Of a stretch of DNA of 64,000 nucleotides, positions 34,808-47,160 are shown piece by piece. The DNA is from Aegilops tauschii subsp. strangulata. Taxonomy: Eukaryota > Streptophyta > Magnoliopsida > Poales > Poaceae. The stretch spans positions 459,158,780-459,222,779 of the forward strand of contig NC_053040.3 in the NCBI RefSeq assembly GCF_002575655.3, written 5' to 3'. The notes beneath the pieces are model-generated. The model ran no database searches and was not told the origin of the DNA. It saw only the letters and a program-made list of their open reading frames with translations. The first letter of the stretch is position 1. Each line of letters opens with the position of its first letter. The position numbers and the translations under genes were made by a program.

Positions 34808-36262
34808 ATAAATATGTGCATATAGATATGGAAATGAAATTCATGCACATCTCATCCAATTTGAGACTTGGGGGAGTTTCCCCTATATATTGGGTCAAAG
34901 AGAGAAAGCATGCCACGGAAACTACATGATGTTAATATGCATGCTCAAGACTTTCAAGAACCGATACCAAAATATAAGGAAATACGAAGTGAAAATACCA
35001 AATGGAGAAATCATCACTTGAAGATATCATTAAAAGATACATCAAGGAATGAGATATCCATTGGAACCCACAAAATGATATCAAACTCCCAAAAGAGAGG
35101 ATGGTTCCAAACAAACCAAGCTCTCTACAAAGTTTCATGATGGCACAAGTACCAAAAAGAAACGGCTTGCCGTCCACCAACACACACTTAAAATGGATCA
35201 CAAGTTTAGTGTTTTATAGAAAATAGGATAGCTCCCCCACGAGTTATGCATTATAGAGAATTTGCATTTGAATACAAAATGCACAAGGTAGGACCACCAC
35301 GTTCACTATATCAAGGAAAACACTAGGCAAGATCAAGAAAACAACAAGATCCTCAAGTGGCATGGAAGGCAATGGGAGTTGACACAAACTTGGCAAGAGA
35401 TAAGGCAAATAAAAAGCAAACGCCAATGTGAGGATGATCAATAATTTCTACCACACATAAGTTAGTACCAATTGTCAAAAGACAAGAAGTATTTGGAAAT
35501 AATTCCCGGTGGTAGATAGCAGGGATATCCGACATCATCTTCACACCAAACACAAGCAAATTGCAACTTGTAGAGCTAACATGCCACGTAGGAACAAGAT
35601 AATTTACAATATCAATTCTAGGTGACAATATCTCAAATGTACACATTTTCTAGGCTAGTAATATACATAGCATATTACTCCCCCATAATGTGATACCAAT
35701 TAAAGAAAACTTAACAAGAGGCAAAAAGAGGATCCAACAAGAGATAATAAATGGACTATTTAGAATTTGAATTTCTCATGAGAAGACATACCACATAGTG
35801 ACTAGATAAGCTTGCAATATCAATACTAGGTGGTATTCCTCATGTAAACACATTTATGGGACCGTGAGGTGCACAAAGCACATCACTTCCCCAAAATGGG
35901 ATGTTCCATTAATCTCTCACAAGAGCCAACTAACATACAAACAAGATGCGCAAAGGCTCAACGCACTACACACACGTACATGATGTGCAAACCAACACAC
36001 ACATACTTGATTACTCAAGATAAGAAAATTGGAGGCACAACATATACAACCACATGCAAGGAACAACACCAAAACATGCAAAGGGGCAAGTAACTTTCGA
36101 TGTAAACAATTTAAGTACAAGTTACCGTAAGGAGGCACATTGGATCTAGAATAGAAACTTGATAACCCAATTGACTTGGCTTGAGACAATAAGAATGATG
36201 AAGTCCCCTTAAATCTTCATAATGTAGCCAAGTCTACAATGCCCTCCAACAACACCTATTGA
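34808..36262. other. Noncoding interior of LTR complex A
   Basis: AT-rich retrotransposon sequence downstream of gag (minus strand) with no pol similarity. Frames up to about 97 codons are unsupported. Typical of LARD-like non-autonomous elements. Confidence 0.55.
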
Positions 36263-38682
36263 TCAAGTTTGAGCTAGTTGGTCCCCAACCAAGTTGGGTC
36301 CTAAGAGGTTAGTCACAATAGGCTTGGATACCCAAATGGTTCTTTTCTTGACACCACTTTGAGCACCAACAAATTTGGCAAACACATGGCCAACATTATC
36401 CTTCCCAAGAGAATAGATATCATCAATAATAATTGGGTTGGATAAGTTAACACTAGTGCATGAAGAGGCGAGGTGACCTTTCTCACGACATAAGTAGCAA
36501 CGTCTACTCTTCACTTTCTTCTCACTTGATTTCTCAACTTGAGAAGCATTAGCTTGAGGATTCTTGGGAAGAGGACTTTCTTCAACTTGTGGTTGAGCAT
36601 GAGATCGAACTTGTGGCCGCTTCCCTTGTTGCTTGTCACTAATGGCCTTCTTCCTCAATGGGCAAGATCTAACATGATGCCCTTCTACTTTGCACTTGAA
36701 GCAAACAATCTTGGCCGAATTCTTGACTTGTTCTTGGCCCTTCTTTTTGTTCATCTTGGACTTCTTCTTCTTGTTGGAGTTGAATCCAAGTCCACCTTTG
36801 TCATTGGGGGATTTTTGCACTCTCAAGATGTTGTTGAGTGTAAATTTCCCTTCATGACTCTTTTCCAAGTCTTTCTTCAAAGAAGTGACTTGGGCCTTGA
36901 GCTCTTTGATTTCCTCTACATGGTTAGTCTCAACACAAGCACTAGAGGAAGTATAAGCTTCATCGTTAGAGCAACAAGGCAAGGAAAGCAATTCATCACA
37001 AGATGTACCAACGTTATGCATGGATGAATCGCGAGGACAAGCACAAGGCAATATAGCATTTTGACTAAAAGTAGTGCTAGTGTCCACATGAGGCTCACTA
37101 GATGTTACCTTAGCAATCATGGCCTCATGAGCTATCTTTAGCACATTATGGGATACTAGAAGATCATCATGAGAGCTTGAGAGCTTTTCATGGCTTTCTT
37201 CCAATTTCCCATAATTGCTAGATAGCAACTCAAGTTGAGCCCGTAGCTCAACGTTCTCCTTTAAAATGGATGCTTCACAAGAAATAGAGTTAGTAGCACA
37301 AGCATCATCAATTAACAACAAGAGGAGAAGGCAACTTGGCAAGCTCTTTTAAATAAGAAGCTTCAAGTTGAGCATGAGACTCGGTGAGTTTGATGAGGTC
37401 ACCCTTGATGACCCTTGAGCCATTTTCGAGGTGCTCAAAATCCTCAAGGAGTCTAGCATGAGCAACTTCAAGCTTAGCATTTTTAGTTTCAAAAACATTG
37501 GCCACCTCAAGAGCTCTATCATGAGATTCCTTCACTCTAGATAACTCTAGAGCAAAAGTCTCCTCAAGAGATTCCTTGGTGGTTTGTTCAAGTTCAAGAG
37601 CTTGAGAGAGGTCCGCAATCTCATTAGCGTAATCACGCTCATGACCTTCCATTTTATCAATGGTGACCTCATGCTCCTCAAGACGAGATTCCAACTCATC
37701 AATATATTTCTTGCCCTCAATAGCAATAGACATGATTTCCATGAAGTTGGAACAAGCAATTTTATTCTTAAGAAGAGCTTTAAAAGTTATTTCAACCTTA
37801 ACTTTTAAGGAGGCAACATCATAATTCTCTTCATCATAATTGACATCATCATCACTCTTGCCATCATCAATATTATCACAAGATATATTGGGATTCAAAG
37901 TGGGAGATACCTTTGAAGCCTTGGCCATAAGGCAAAAAGCAATAGATGATGATGTGGGATCCCTTGAAGCACCATTCAAGACCACATCTTGTTCCATGGA
38001 GTGTTGGGTTTCCTCTACATTGTTAGCACAACAACTCGAGGAAATACATGCATTTTTATCATGCCAACAAGACATAGCAAGCATATCATCATGAGATTTA
38101 GTCAAGCAATTTGTACATGATATGCAAGGACTATCAACACAAGCATGTGAAACATTTGGAGTGCTCGAAGTGCTAGAGTCCAAAGATGAAGCATCGCAAC
38201 AAGAAAGTGATGAAGGATTATCAAAACTAAGCCCACTATCATCATTGCAATGAACACCACTACTCACCATGTCATTACCTTGTGGCAAACCACATGTAGG
38301 TGAAGTAGACGAAGTTGAGAACACAACACGACCGGAGGTGGAGGGAGAACAATCATCCCCACAAAACTTGGACACGCCATATTTATCTTGAAGCTTTGTC
38401 CACAACTCATGAGCATCCCGGAAAGGCATGAGTTGAAATATAACTACATTGATCAAAGCATCAAAAAGCACATTAGAAACTTGAGTATTGAGATAAGAGT
38501 TTTTCTCATCCTCTAAAGATAATCTTTGTGGATCCTTTGGAGGAGAAAAAACCCATATCTACAATTCGCTCTAAATTTGGGTCCATGACCCTAAAGAGAT
38601 TAAGCATGCGGATTACCCAAACATCAAAATTTGTGCCATCGAAACTAAGACTGTCAGAGAATCCTAAACCCCTAGTCGACAT
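36263..38682 (-). pseudogene. Gag-like protein of LTR complex A, frameshifted
   Basis: Minus-strand gag-type protein in two overlapping frames. The N-terminal part has a UBN2-like motif (FRDAHELWTKLQDKYG) and then long Ser/Cys-rich and Glu/Leu-rich coiled-coil stretches. The second frame (from 37342) ends in two CCHC zinc knuckles, CFKCKVEGHHVRSC and CYLCREKGHLASSC. An extra T near 37310 (a TGA where NDDACATN is expected) separates the frames. Translation probably began at the ATG at 38682 (MSTRGLGFSDSLSFDGTNFD), with another shift in a T-run near 38555. No protease, RT or integrase follows, so it is a gag-only, non-autonomous element. The second copy (57052-59470) has the same break. Confidence 0.8.
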
Positions 38683-38723
38683 CCTTACTCTCTAGGCGGT
38701 TAAGCCCTATAAAGAGAGACGAG

Positions 38724-38735
38724 GCTCTGATACCA
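38724..38735 (-). other. Primer-binding site, initiator tRNA-Met, complex A
   Basis: The minus strand reads TGGTATCAGAGC two bases inside LTR2, complementary to the initiator tRNA-Met 3' end. It fixes the element's orientation as minus. Confidence 0.88.
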
Positions 38736-38737
38736 AT

Positions 38738-41401
38738 TGAAAGATCATGGATGTCGCCTAGGGGGGGTGAATAGGCGCTTTAAAATAATTACGGTTGAGG
38801 CTTGAACAAATGCGGAATAAACCTAGCGGTTAATTTGTCAAGCACAAAACCTACAACAACTAGGCTCACCTATGTGCACCAACAACTTATGCTAAGCAAG
38901 AAAAACTACTTAGGTGATAGCAAGATATATGACAAGAAACAATATGGCTATCACAAAGTAAAGTGCATAAGTAAAGGGCTCGGGTAAGAGATAACCGAGG
39001 CACGCGGAGACAACGATGTATCCCGAAGTTCACACCCTTGCGGATGCTAATCTCCGTTTGGAGCGGTGTGGAGGCACAATGCTCCCCAAGAAGCCACTAG
39101 GGCCACCGTAATCTCCTCACGCCCTCGCACAATGCAAGATGCCGTGATTCCACTAAGGGACCCTTGAGGGCAGTCACCGAACCCATACAAATGGAAACCC
39201 TTGGGGGCGGTCACCGAACCCGTCAAATTGCTCGGGGCGATCTCCACAACCTAATTGGAGACCCCGACGCCTGCCCGGAGCTTTACACCACAATGATTGA
39301 GCTCCGAACACCAGCAACCGTCTAGGGCGCCCAAGCACCCAAGAGGAACAAGCTCAAGGGTACCAAGCACCCAAGAGTAATAAGTTTCTCAACTTGTAAA
39401 TTTCACGTATCACCGTGGAGAACTCAAACCGATGCACCAAATGCAATGACAAGGGCACACGGAGTGCCCAAGTCCTTCTCTCTCAAATCCCACCGAAGCA
39501 ACTAATGCTAGGGAGGAAAATGAGAGGAAGAACAAGAAGGAGAACACCAAGAACTCCAAGATCTAGATCCAAGGGGTTCCCCTCACGTAGAGGAGAAAGT
39601 GATTGGTGGAAATGTGGATCTAGATCTCCTCTCCCTTTTCCCTCAAAAACTAGCAAGAATCCATGGAGGGATTGAGAGTTAGCAAGCTCGAAGAAGGTCA
39701 ACAATGGGGGAAGAACACGAGCTAAAATGATAAGGTTCATTGGGGAAGAAGACCCCCTTTTATAGCTGGGAAAAATCCAACCGTTATGGTCACAGCCCGC
39801 ACCGAGCGGTACTACCGCTCCAAGGAGCGGTACTACCGCTAGGGCGGTAGTAGCCCTTTGAAACACAACAGAGAGGAGGCAAAAAAGCCAGAAGAACCGT
39901 CGGAGCGGTAGTACCGCTTGACCTCACGGTACTACTGCTAAGGGTAGCGGTACTACTGCTTGCGAGCGGTACTAAAAAATTACATCCGTGCCTACCACCG
40001 CTGGACTTGTGACGAGTTTTTGGTCCCGAGCGGAAGTAGCCACGGAAGTAGCCGCGGTAGTACTGCTCCAAGCGGTAGTACCGCTCCCAAGAGCGGTAGT
40101 ACCGTTCCCAAGAGCGGTAGTAAAAAATTACATCCGCTCCTGTCCGCAGTAGTACCGCTGCAGCCTTTTCAGAACACCAAAACTAACACAACTTCTGCAA
40201 ACGAACTTCGAATTCGACGAAACCAAGTTTGTTGGAAAGCTAGCGATAAGGGCTAACACAATCTTGATAGAAATACCAATAAAAAGCAAATGAGAAAAGG
40301 CCCAAAAGAAAATGGTGAGAACCCTTCCTCGGATAAGACCGATAAAACCTCCAACATCGAAAACATCATAGAAGACGCATGCAAACTCCGTTTTCGGTGA
40401 ACTCAAGCTTGTCATCAAGATGACCATAAGCTCTAAGACTCACGAAGAGAACCAAACAAGAACCAAGAAACATGATGCAAGGATGCAATGGTTTGAGCTC
40501 TCGACGAACGATACGATCAAGCTACTCACTTGAGAGCCCCCCCTTGATAGTACGGTTATCGATCCTATAACCCGGTCTCCCAACTACCACCATGAGACCG
40601 GTAAAATAGAAAACCTATCAAGGGCAAACCTTTGCCTTGCACATGGTCCACTTGAGCTAGATGATGACGATCTTGACTCCCTCAAGTTGGACCACCTTTC
40701 TTGATTGCGTTGTCTCGATGAAGACTAGATGATTACTCCCCCATAGTCCACTATGGGTGAGCCACTCTTCGGCACATCTTCACAAGTCCATTGTCACCAC
40801 AATGGATGGCAAGCTTCAAGCACTTGATCTCTTCGTGATGCTCCACTTGAACTTGCACACGGCAATCTTGATGACGATCACCACTTGATGTCATCCTCTC
40901 CATGGGTTGAGTGATATCTTCCTCTTGACGCAAGCCCATGAACACGTACCTAACCCCACATAGAACTCTCACATAGACCATGGGTTAGTACACAAAGCAC
41001 AATGGACAATGCTTACCATACCATGGGATCACTTGATCCCTCTCGGTACATCTTCTACGCTTTGTGAGTTGATCAACTTGATTCACTCTTGACTTAGTCT
41101 TGATCAACCTAGAATCTTTCCAACTCTCTTCATTTGGATGATGTCTTGAAGGTAAACATGAATGATCACACAATCTTCTTCTTCAAGACATGCTTGCAAT
41201 AAGCTCAACTCTCACATGACCAATCTTTGGATACTTCCTTAATAGCACCTTGGTCAACACAAACTCTCCTTGAAACCAACACATGTACTCCAAGAAAAGC
41301 CTATGGAAAAAACCTTCAAATATAACTCAAGGCAACCATTAGTCCATAGAGATAGTCGTCAATTACCAAAACCAAACATGGGGGCACCACATGTTCTTTC
41401 A
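38738..41401 (-). repeat. LTR2 (5' LTR) of complex A
   Basis: 2664 bp, same ends as LTR1, followed by AGTGT at 41402-41406 and the host flank. Confidence 0.92.
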
Positions 41402-41406
41402 AGTGT

Positions 41407-42139
41407 CTTTTCTACTATCTTCATCTTCATCGTCAGTCTCTTAATTCTTTAGTACTCTTCTTCAGTTTTGTAATATATTTTATTATTTCCTTGCTCTCTC
41501 AGGCCAGGAAAGAAAATGTTGATAAAGCATGTGTTCATTGATTATTTTACTTACTCGCTCTGTATATCTGTCTTCATGTTCTTTTGCGAGATCGCCGCAG
41601 CAGTTTTTTTTCGATGATGGATATGAATATTGTGGAAAAAAGGATTAGCAGCATCATCATTTTTCCTTAGCCAAACTGGCAGAATGGATGAGGGCATGCT
41701 GGATTCGTGCCTTGGGGGCTATGTCTGTGTACTAGCTCAATGTAAGTGACATCATGCACAACCATCTGGTAATTTTGGGCATCAATTTTTGTGTAAGTAG
41801 TCCCTTCTCTCACATGATTCTTCCTTCCTTCCTTTGATTTGATTCTTTCTTCTCATGTTGTTTTCTATTTTTGCCTCCTGAACTGTAGTGAACCACAACC
41901 AAAATTGCATGTGCATTGAACATCCCTTGAACTTAAAGTTTATTGATGGCAGTGGTACACGTATCGACCGTGTTATCATTGCAAGAGTTTCAATGATAGG
42001 TGTTATTTCTTCAGTTCCACAACATCCTTCAGAGATCAGAGTTCAGTGTTCGGTGAATCCTGGTGGATTCTTTTTTGTTTGTGTGAGATGGTAATGGGTT
42101 TGCAAGCGTCCCTATAGGGATAGTCTGAGTGCAAACAAT
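41407..42139. other. Spacer with exon-like relic, unit 4
   Basis: Host spacer after the LTR complex. It contains the coding-like stretch ending near ...GCAGAATGGATGAGGGCATG, a GTAAGT...CTGTAG intron-like interval (41791-41887) and the open FIDGSGTRIDRVIIARVSMI segment (to about 42092). Same relic as at 22382-22885; product not recognised. Nothing else seen. Confidence 0.45.
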
Positions 42140-42147
42140 CTCCTAAA

Positions 42148-42880
42148 CAGTGGCGGAGCTACGAAGGAAAACATGGGCGGGCCAAACTAAAAGAGAACAC
42201 GAAATATTTCAACTCAAGCAATGGATGAAGTGTTGCTGCTGAAAAATCTTTCTCAACTTCATATGTAATTATATCATCTCCTTTTCTATCGAAAACCAAG
42301 TTGATTTTGCATTGATTAGCCTTGCCCAATGACAATTATCTAGTAATCCCTCTATCAAAATATAAGACGTTTTGACATTGACATTGTCAAATAATGTCTT
42401 ATATTTTGATACGGATTGAGTACCAAATTAAGATGTGTATTATCAATTGATTGCATTTCAGAGCGCGTGTGCCTATGCAGCAGCGCTCGTCGTCTAGGTT
42501 GCTACTCGCCCGGCTGGCCGTGGCCGCTGCTAGCTGCCTCCTGGGGCTTGGTCAAGCCACCGCTGCACCGCTCGGGCCTCGGTTCTCTGCACCGCTCGGT
42601 GCTGCTACATGTTGCGACGGTACGACCGGCGACTCAACCTCTGTAGCTGCGCGCTACATCTCCGGCCCACCCTACTGTTGTACGCGTGATCGTGTTCTAG
42701 CGTCGGTCTGCTGCTCTGCTGGAGGATGTATTCCAAGAAGAGAATCGTGAAGAGGCGAGGCTACATGCAAGCAAGACAGTGGTGGGCTGGGCTACTGTAT
42801 ATCTGTACTACTACATGCATTTTTACCCCAGGGGCTGGGCGGACCATGGCACGCTTTTGCCCTCACGAAGCTCCGCAGTG
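42148..42880. mobile_element. hAT-type element, copy in unit 4
   Basis: 733 bp, inverted ends CAGTGGCGGAGCT.../...AGCTCCGCAGTG, with perfect 8-bp target duplication CTCCTAAA at 42140-42147 and 42881-42888, diagnostic of hAT. No transposase. Contains the Stowaway-like MITE at 42346-42420. Confidence 0.88.
42346..42420. mobile_element. Stowaway-like MITE, unit 4
   Basis: Same element and position as 23084-23158, flanked by TA. Confidence 0.8.
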
Positions 42881-42888
42881 CTCCTAAA

Positions 42889-44526
42889 GGTCCAAGAAGG
42901 AGATGTAGAAGCCAACACTCAAGGAAACACGTGGGGCAAGGATCGTGGGGGAATGGATCTGGCTCTTTCTTATTGATCACTAGCATGACCACAAGATATT
43001 AAGGATCTTTGTTGTCAAATTTTGGCCCAAAATACGATGGGGACTAGTAAACCCGGACGGAGGTAGTCATTTTCTACTTTTACACATGATAATGACTAAC
43101 TTTTTCATCAAAGAGAACCTAAAATCTCAAAACATACCACATGAATCTTTCGACGTACCTAGGTCTTCTATCTTGCCGACGTTTTCGCTGCCGACAAGTT
43201 CACTTCATGCTTCCTCCCATTTATTGACATCACACATTGCTCATGATTTAAAGCATATTTCTTAAAACCTAGTTTTGAATTATAAACCAATTAAATCTTT
43301 GAGGCAAAGGTCGTATTTCATTATTTAACAAACCAATTTTATTTTTGTACTTTTGTAATTATATCTTTAATTACTACGTTTCCTAGCAATGGGGCGTTGT
43401 GAGCCCACCGGATTGTTTTGTGCGGTTGTCCCTTCTTGGCAGTTGGCCATCGCTCGTTTTTCCTACGCCGGTCTCATCTGCATATGTGTGTGTCTGTGTG
43501 TTCACTTTGACTCTTAGGCTGCATGTTGCCATTTCTCTTGCCATGTCCCACATGTCCGTGTGCGTCCTTTATTCGTTTCTTGCGTACCAAATGTTCCTAG
43601 GTTTACAAGTCTAAAGGGATGAGGGGATAAGTGTTGGACACGTTGGTTGCGTGTAACACTTGGCGCTTTGCACAGCGTGTGTGTCTATGTGCAGTGTTAC
43701 ATACCATCACTCATCCTTGAGTTGCAACGTTGGACTACCCAGCCACCTGCAACCCTCATTAAGCAGGGGACCTTCCGCAAACCATGTCCGCCAGAAATAT
43801 ATGATGGGTAGTGAGATATGATCTACGAGGTTGCGAGAGTAAAAAAACCATTTACGTGTCTGGGAAGTATATCCGGCGGTATTAATCTTAATTCATGGAC
43901 TTGACGTACTAGGGGTACCAATGCATGTTTGAACTCAAGATTAAATTACTTATCATTAGTTAATTAACTAATCATAGTTCTCTTAACATTTGATGATCTG
44001 ACAGGTTAAGTTGTCTTAATCAACTTGCCGTTTCTGTGTTACAATCGTCTCTGCAAGCGGTTACATCTAATCCCTTTTCATCAGTAGGCTTCAAGAATTT
44101 TTATCGATGTTTTTTGTACGCACACATAGTTTTGTAAATAAACAGAAGCTAAGACTTCGTGTTACGCTTAAAATTTAGGGTGTAAAAAAATTATATGTAT
44201 TTTTGGTTCCTGGGTACTCATGGCAACACGTTTAGTGAGCTTCATAGGAATAGGATCGATAGAAAAGCCTGTCAGCATCACCATGCAATCACATTGACCT
44301 AAGTCTGTATGAAGTATCAAAATATGTCGTAATCATCGTTACTTGATTTTTCTTGTACTAACATCCAAAGTTCCGGCACAACATGTCTATTATTCTCATA
44401 TGCTAAGGAAAGCGTACGCCATATGCACACATATTTATTTTATACTATCCGCCTACCAGATGTACTTCACCGCTACGTTGGAGACCATCTCAATCCCCCA
44501 TATACAAATACATACATCCATGCAAC
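42889..44526. other. Upstream region of protease copy 4
   Basis: Continuous homology with the other units. It carries the unoccupied CACGT site of the GC-rich LTR element (about 42930) and keeps the 22-bp block around 43998 that copies 3 and 5 lack. No gene seen. Confidence 0.6.
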
Positions 44527-44534
44527 TATATAAG
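44527..44534 (+). promoter_or_regulatory. TATA box, protease copy 4
   Basis: TATATAAG, 86 bp before the ATG at 44613. Confidence 0.78.
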
Positions 44535-44612
44535 ACGCCCAATACCATTCACAAAACCAAACCAGAGCACACACTGCACACTAGTAGTAGCAAGCAATTC
44601 ATCAAACATAAC

Positions 44613-45728
44613 ATGGCCATCCCAAAAGCTTTGATCCTTGGCATCCTCGGATGTGTCTGCTTCTGCAGTTCGGTCCTAGCAGCTCGTGAGCTCAGCGATG
44701 ACTTGTCGATGGTGGCAAGGCACGAGAGCTGGATGGTGCAGTACGGTCGTGTGTACAAGGACGATGCTGAGAAGGCGCAACGATTCGGGGTGTTCAAGGC
44801 CAATGTCGGGTTCATCGAGTCGTTTAATGCCAAGAACCTCAAGTTCTATTTGGGCGTCAATCAGTTCGCCGACCTAACGAACGAGGAGTTCAAGGCAACG
44901 AAGGCTAACAAGGGGTACAAACCGAGCATGGAGAGGATGCCTACCGGATTCAGGTATGAGAATGTAAGTTTCGATGCACTTCCGGCAACCGTAGACTGGA
45001 GAACGAAAGGAGCAGTCACCCCCATCAAGGATCAGGGCCAATGTGGTAAGTATTTTTAGGATAATAATATATTGCATATATGTTGGAATTTTTAATGAGA
45101 ATGTCCTCTTATAGTATCTGCACAAACGTAAACATTTGTAGGTTGTTGTTGGGCTTTTTCTGCTGTCGCTGCTACAGAGGGCGTCGTTAAGCTCAAAACC
45201 GGCAAGCTTATCTCCTTGTCTGAGCAAGAACTAGTGGATTGTGATGTCCATGGTGAAGACCAAGGTTGCGAAGGTGGGCTTATGGATGATGCCTTCAAGT
45301 TCATAATCAAGAATGGCGGTCTCACAACCGAGTCCAACTACCCATATACCGCGGCAGATGACAAGTGCAAGAGTGGAACCAACGGTGCCGCAACCATCAA
45401 AAGCTATGAGGATGTTCCAGCCAACAACGAGGGAGCTCTCATGCAAGCCGTCGCAAGCCAACCCGTCTCGGTGGCTGTAGATGGAGGAGATATGACCTTC
45501 CAATTTTACAAAGGTGGAGTGATGACAGGCTCATGTGGCACAGACCTGGACCATGGTATTGCGGCTATTGGTTATGGCAAGACCAGCGATGGCACAAAAT
45601 ATTGGTTGCTGAAGAATTCATGGGGAACAACATGGGGCGAGAACGGATATTTAAGAATGGAGAAGGACATTCCCGACAAGAAAGGCATGTGTGGCCTTGC
45701 GATGGAGCCTTCTTACCCCACTGCATAG
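44613..45728 (+). CDS. SAG39-like: SAG39-like papain-type cysteine protease, copy 4 (intact)
   Basis: join(44613..45045,45142..45728), 339 residues, intron 45046-45141 (96 bp, GTAAGT...TTTGTAG). The only copy with every family hallmark. Signal peptide (hydrophobic [17 protein letters not shown], cleavage near 24). I29 prodomain with ERFNIN residues E53, R57, F61, N64, I68, N72 and G81-x-N-x-F-x-D87. Mature C1A domain from about 124 with oxyanion Gln141, nucleophile Cys147 in QGQCGCCWAF, CEGG at 187-190, His282 in [11 protein letters not shown] and Asn303 in [11 protein letters not shown]. One N-glycosylation site NVS at 117. Length is normal; there is no granulin domain or KDEL. Close to rice SAG39, a senescence-associated protease; role inferred as protein breakdown in vacuole or apoplast during senescence or defence. 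Immediate neighbours are its own paralogues. Confidence 0.97.
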
Positions 45729-47155
45729 AATGAGCGTCATATGCAACATATCATGTGTCTACTTTAAATACGTATAGTTTGTATGTGTATCTAAAGTATA
45801 GTTTGTACTTTATATTTCGTGAATACAATGTAAATTATGCCACATATGTTAAGATTGATGAAGAAGTTGTGTTAGCTATATCATTTGGAGATTTGGCACC
45901 AGTTGTGTTTTGTAAGTGAATTGTGTTGTCTCTTGTTCCTTCATATTTGTAGAATTAACTCTTTGAGTAGTATTTATTTTCACGATAATCTTAGAACCAT
46001 AAAAAATGTGAAGATGGTGGGGTTGATTTGCAAATAAATGTTGCAGCCTGAGAATGGAACCTCGAGGAAATGAAATAGGATGGACTTTTCCCTCCCCCAA
46101 TTCCCGTCTTCATGGTCCCTCAACGCTCGACAACAACCTCCTCTCCCCAACTACAACACCAACCATAATTTTACTCTGGATAATCCTCAATTAGAAAGTG
46201 GACCTTAATTATGATTAGTAATTAAAATATTATGATTAGCATCGTGGGGGTCCATACCTCAATATGGCAGAGCACATAAATGGAGAAACAATAAGCTAGC
46301 TTTCTACTAGTAATGAACATGCAGGCTAACAACTCCTTCCCATATGGAAGAGATGGTGCACATATATGGATGTGACTATTGTTTCATTTTGCACTTCCTA
46401 ATCTATAGAACAACTTCACCACATAATAAGGAAAAAATGATTTGGTCCCAAGGTAATCATCTACAGAAAGCAACTTCAATCAAAGGGCCCACCTCACCTG
46501 CAAAACGGCCGGAACGGGTTCGATTAATTAACCACGACAGTATAGTGCTGAAGGAGAAGATGACATGTAGAGAGAGATGAGATGGTCAGTGAGCTTTAAT
46601 TTTCCAGTTAGTTTCATTGTAGGTTTCATTTTCTTTACTTTTTCAGTACTTTGATGATTGTTATGAATATTTTTCATTAGTTTTTCTGTAGTTTCATTGT
46701 AGTTTTTTATATTCATTGTGTGTGTAGTCGTCTCTCGGTCATTGAATGTCCTTCCTCATCCCCAAGTCTTCACCATATAAGATTTTTAGTGCTTTTGTGC
46801 CTTGGCATTGTTCCTTTTCAGATTCTCAAGCAAAAAATATTTTATCGACATTCATTAGTTCTTTAGTTATTCCATTTCATTAGTTCTCTTTCTTACTTCT
46901 ATGGTCTTTTTCTTTTTTTATGAACCACTTCTTTGATCTTAGTCTTTACTTTGTTATTGGGCTACTTATTTTTCTGAAGTCAATTCTTCTTTGAGCATTG
47001 TGCCTTTCTTAAGTCCTCGGTCACACCTTCATTCTCTCTGCCTGACTTTATCTTTTTTAGTCTGTTAGTCATATTTCTCATTCTAATTGTCACTTATAGC
47101 TTGTACAACCACGACAGTTCATTAGTTTTCCTGGCGGTATGGTCGTTCAGTCTTA
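45729..47155. other. 3' flank of protease copy 4
   Basis: Same layout as after copy 3: 3' UTR to about 45840, then AT- and pyrimidine-rich spacer. It shares the derived GGTGGGGTTGATT (46016-46028) with copy 5. No gene seen. Confidence 0.55.
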
Positions 47156-47160
47156 AGTGT
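47156..47160. other. Unoccupied insertion site of the long-LTR element
   Basis: A single AGTGT within CAGTCTTAAGTGTCTTTTCT. The copy-3 and copy-5 units carry the LTR complex exactly here, which confirms its ends and target duplication. Confidence 0.92.

Larger units (their letters stand above)
32045..41401 (-). mobile_element. LTR complex A: LTR, 94 bp of host flank, gag-only interior, LTR
   Basis: Two 2.67-kb LTRs (TGAAAGATCGTGG...TTCTTTCA) in minus orientation, judged from the primer site beside LTR2 and from the minus-strand gag. LTR1 is followed not by interior but by AGTGT and the 89 bases that also follow LTR2, i.e. host flank. The interior (34808-38737) begins only then. So the 3' end of the interior, with its polypurine tract and any pol, is lost, and host sequence is trapped between the LTRs. 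The same structure occurs at 52830-62189, so it arose before the 20.8-kb duplication. Confidence 0.88.

Noticed and set aside
35917..36189. 90-codon frames in the LTR-complex interior (also 34932, 35353 and the duplicates at 56706 etc.)
   Set aside because: AT-rich noncoding retrotransposon sequence; no motif and no consistent coding bias between the duplicates.
36539..37027. 162-codon plus-strand frame
   Set aside because: Antisense shadow of the gag-like ORF with its zinc knuckles on the minus strand.
42792..42992. Minus-strand 66-codon frame recurring at 48489 and 63557
   Set aside because: Spans the hAT right end and its target duplication, so it is not an ancestral gene.
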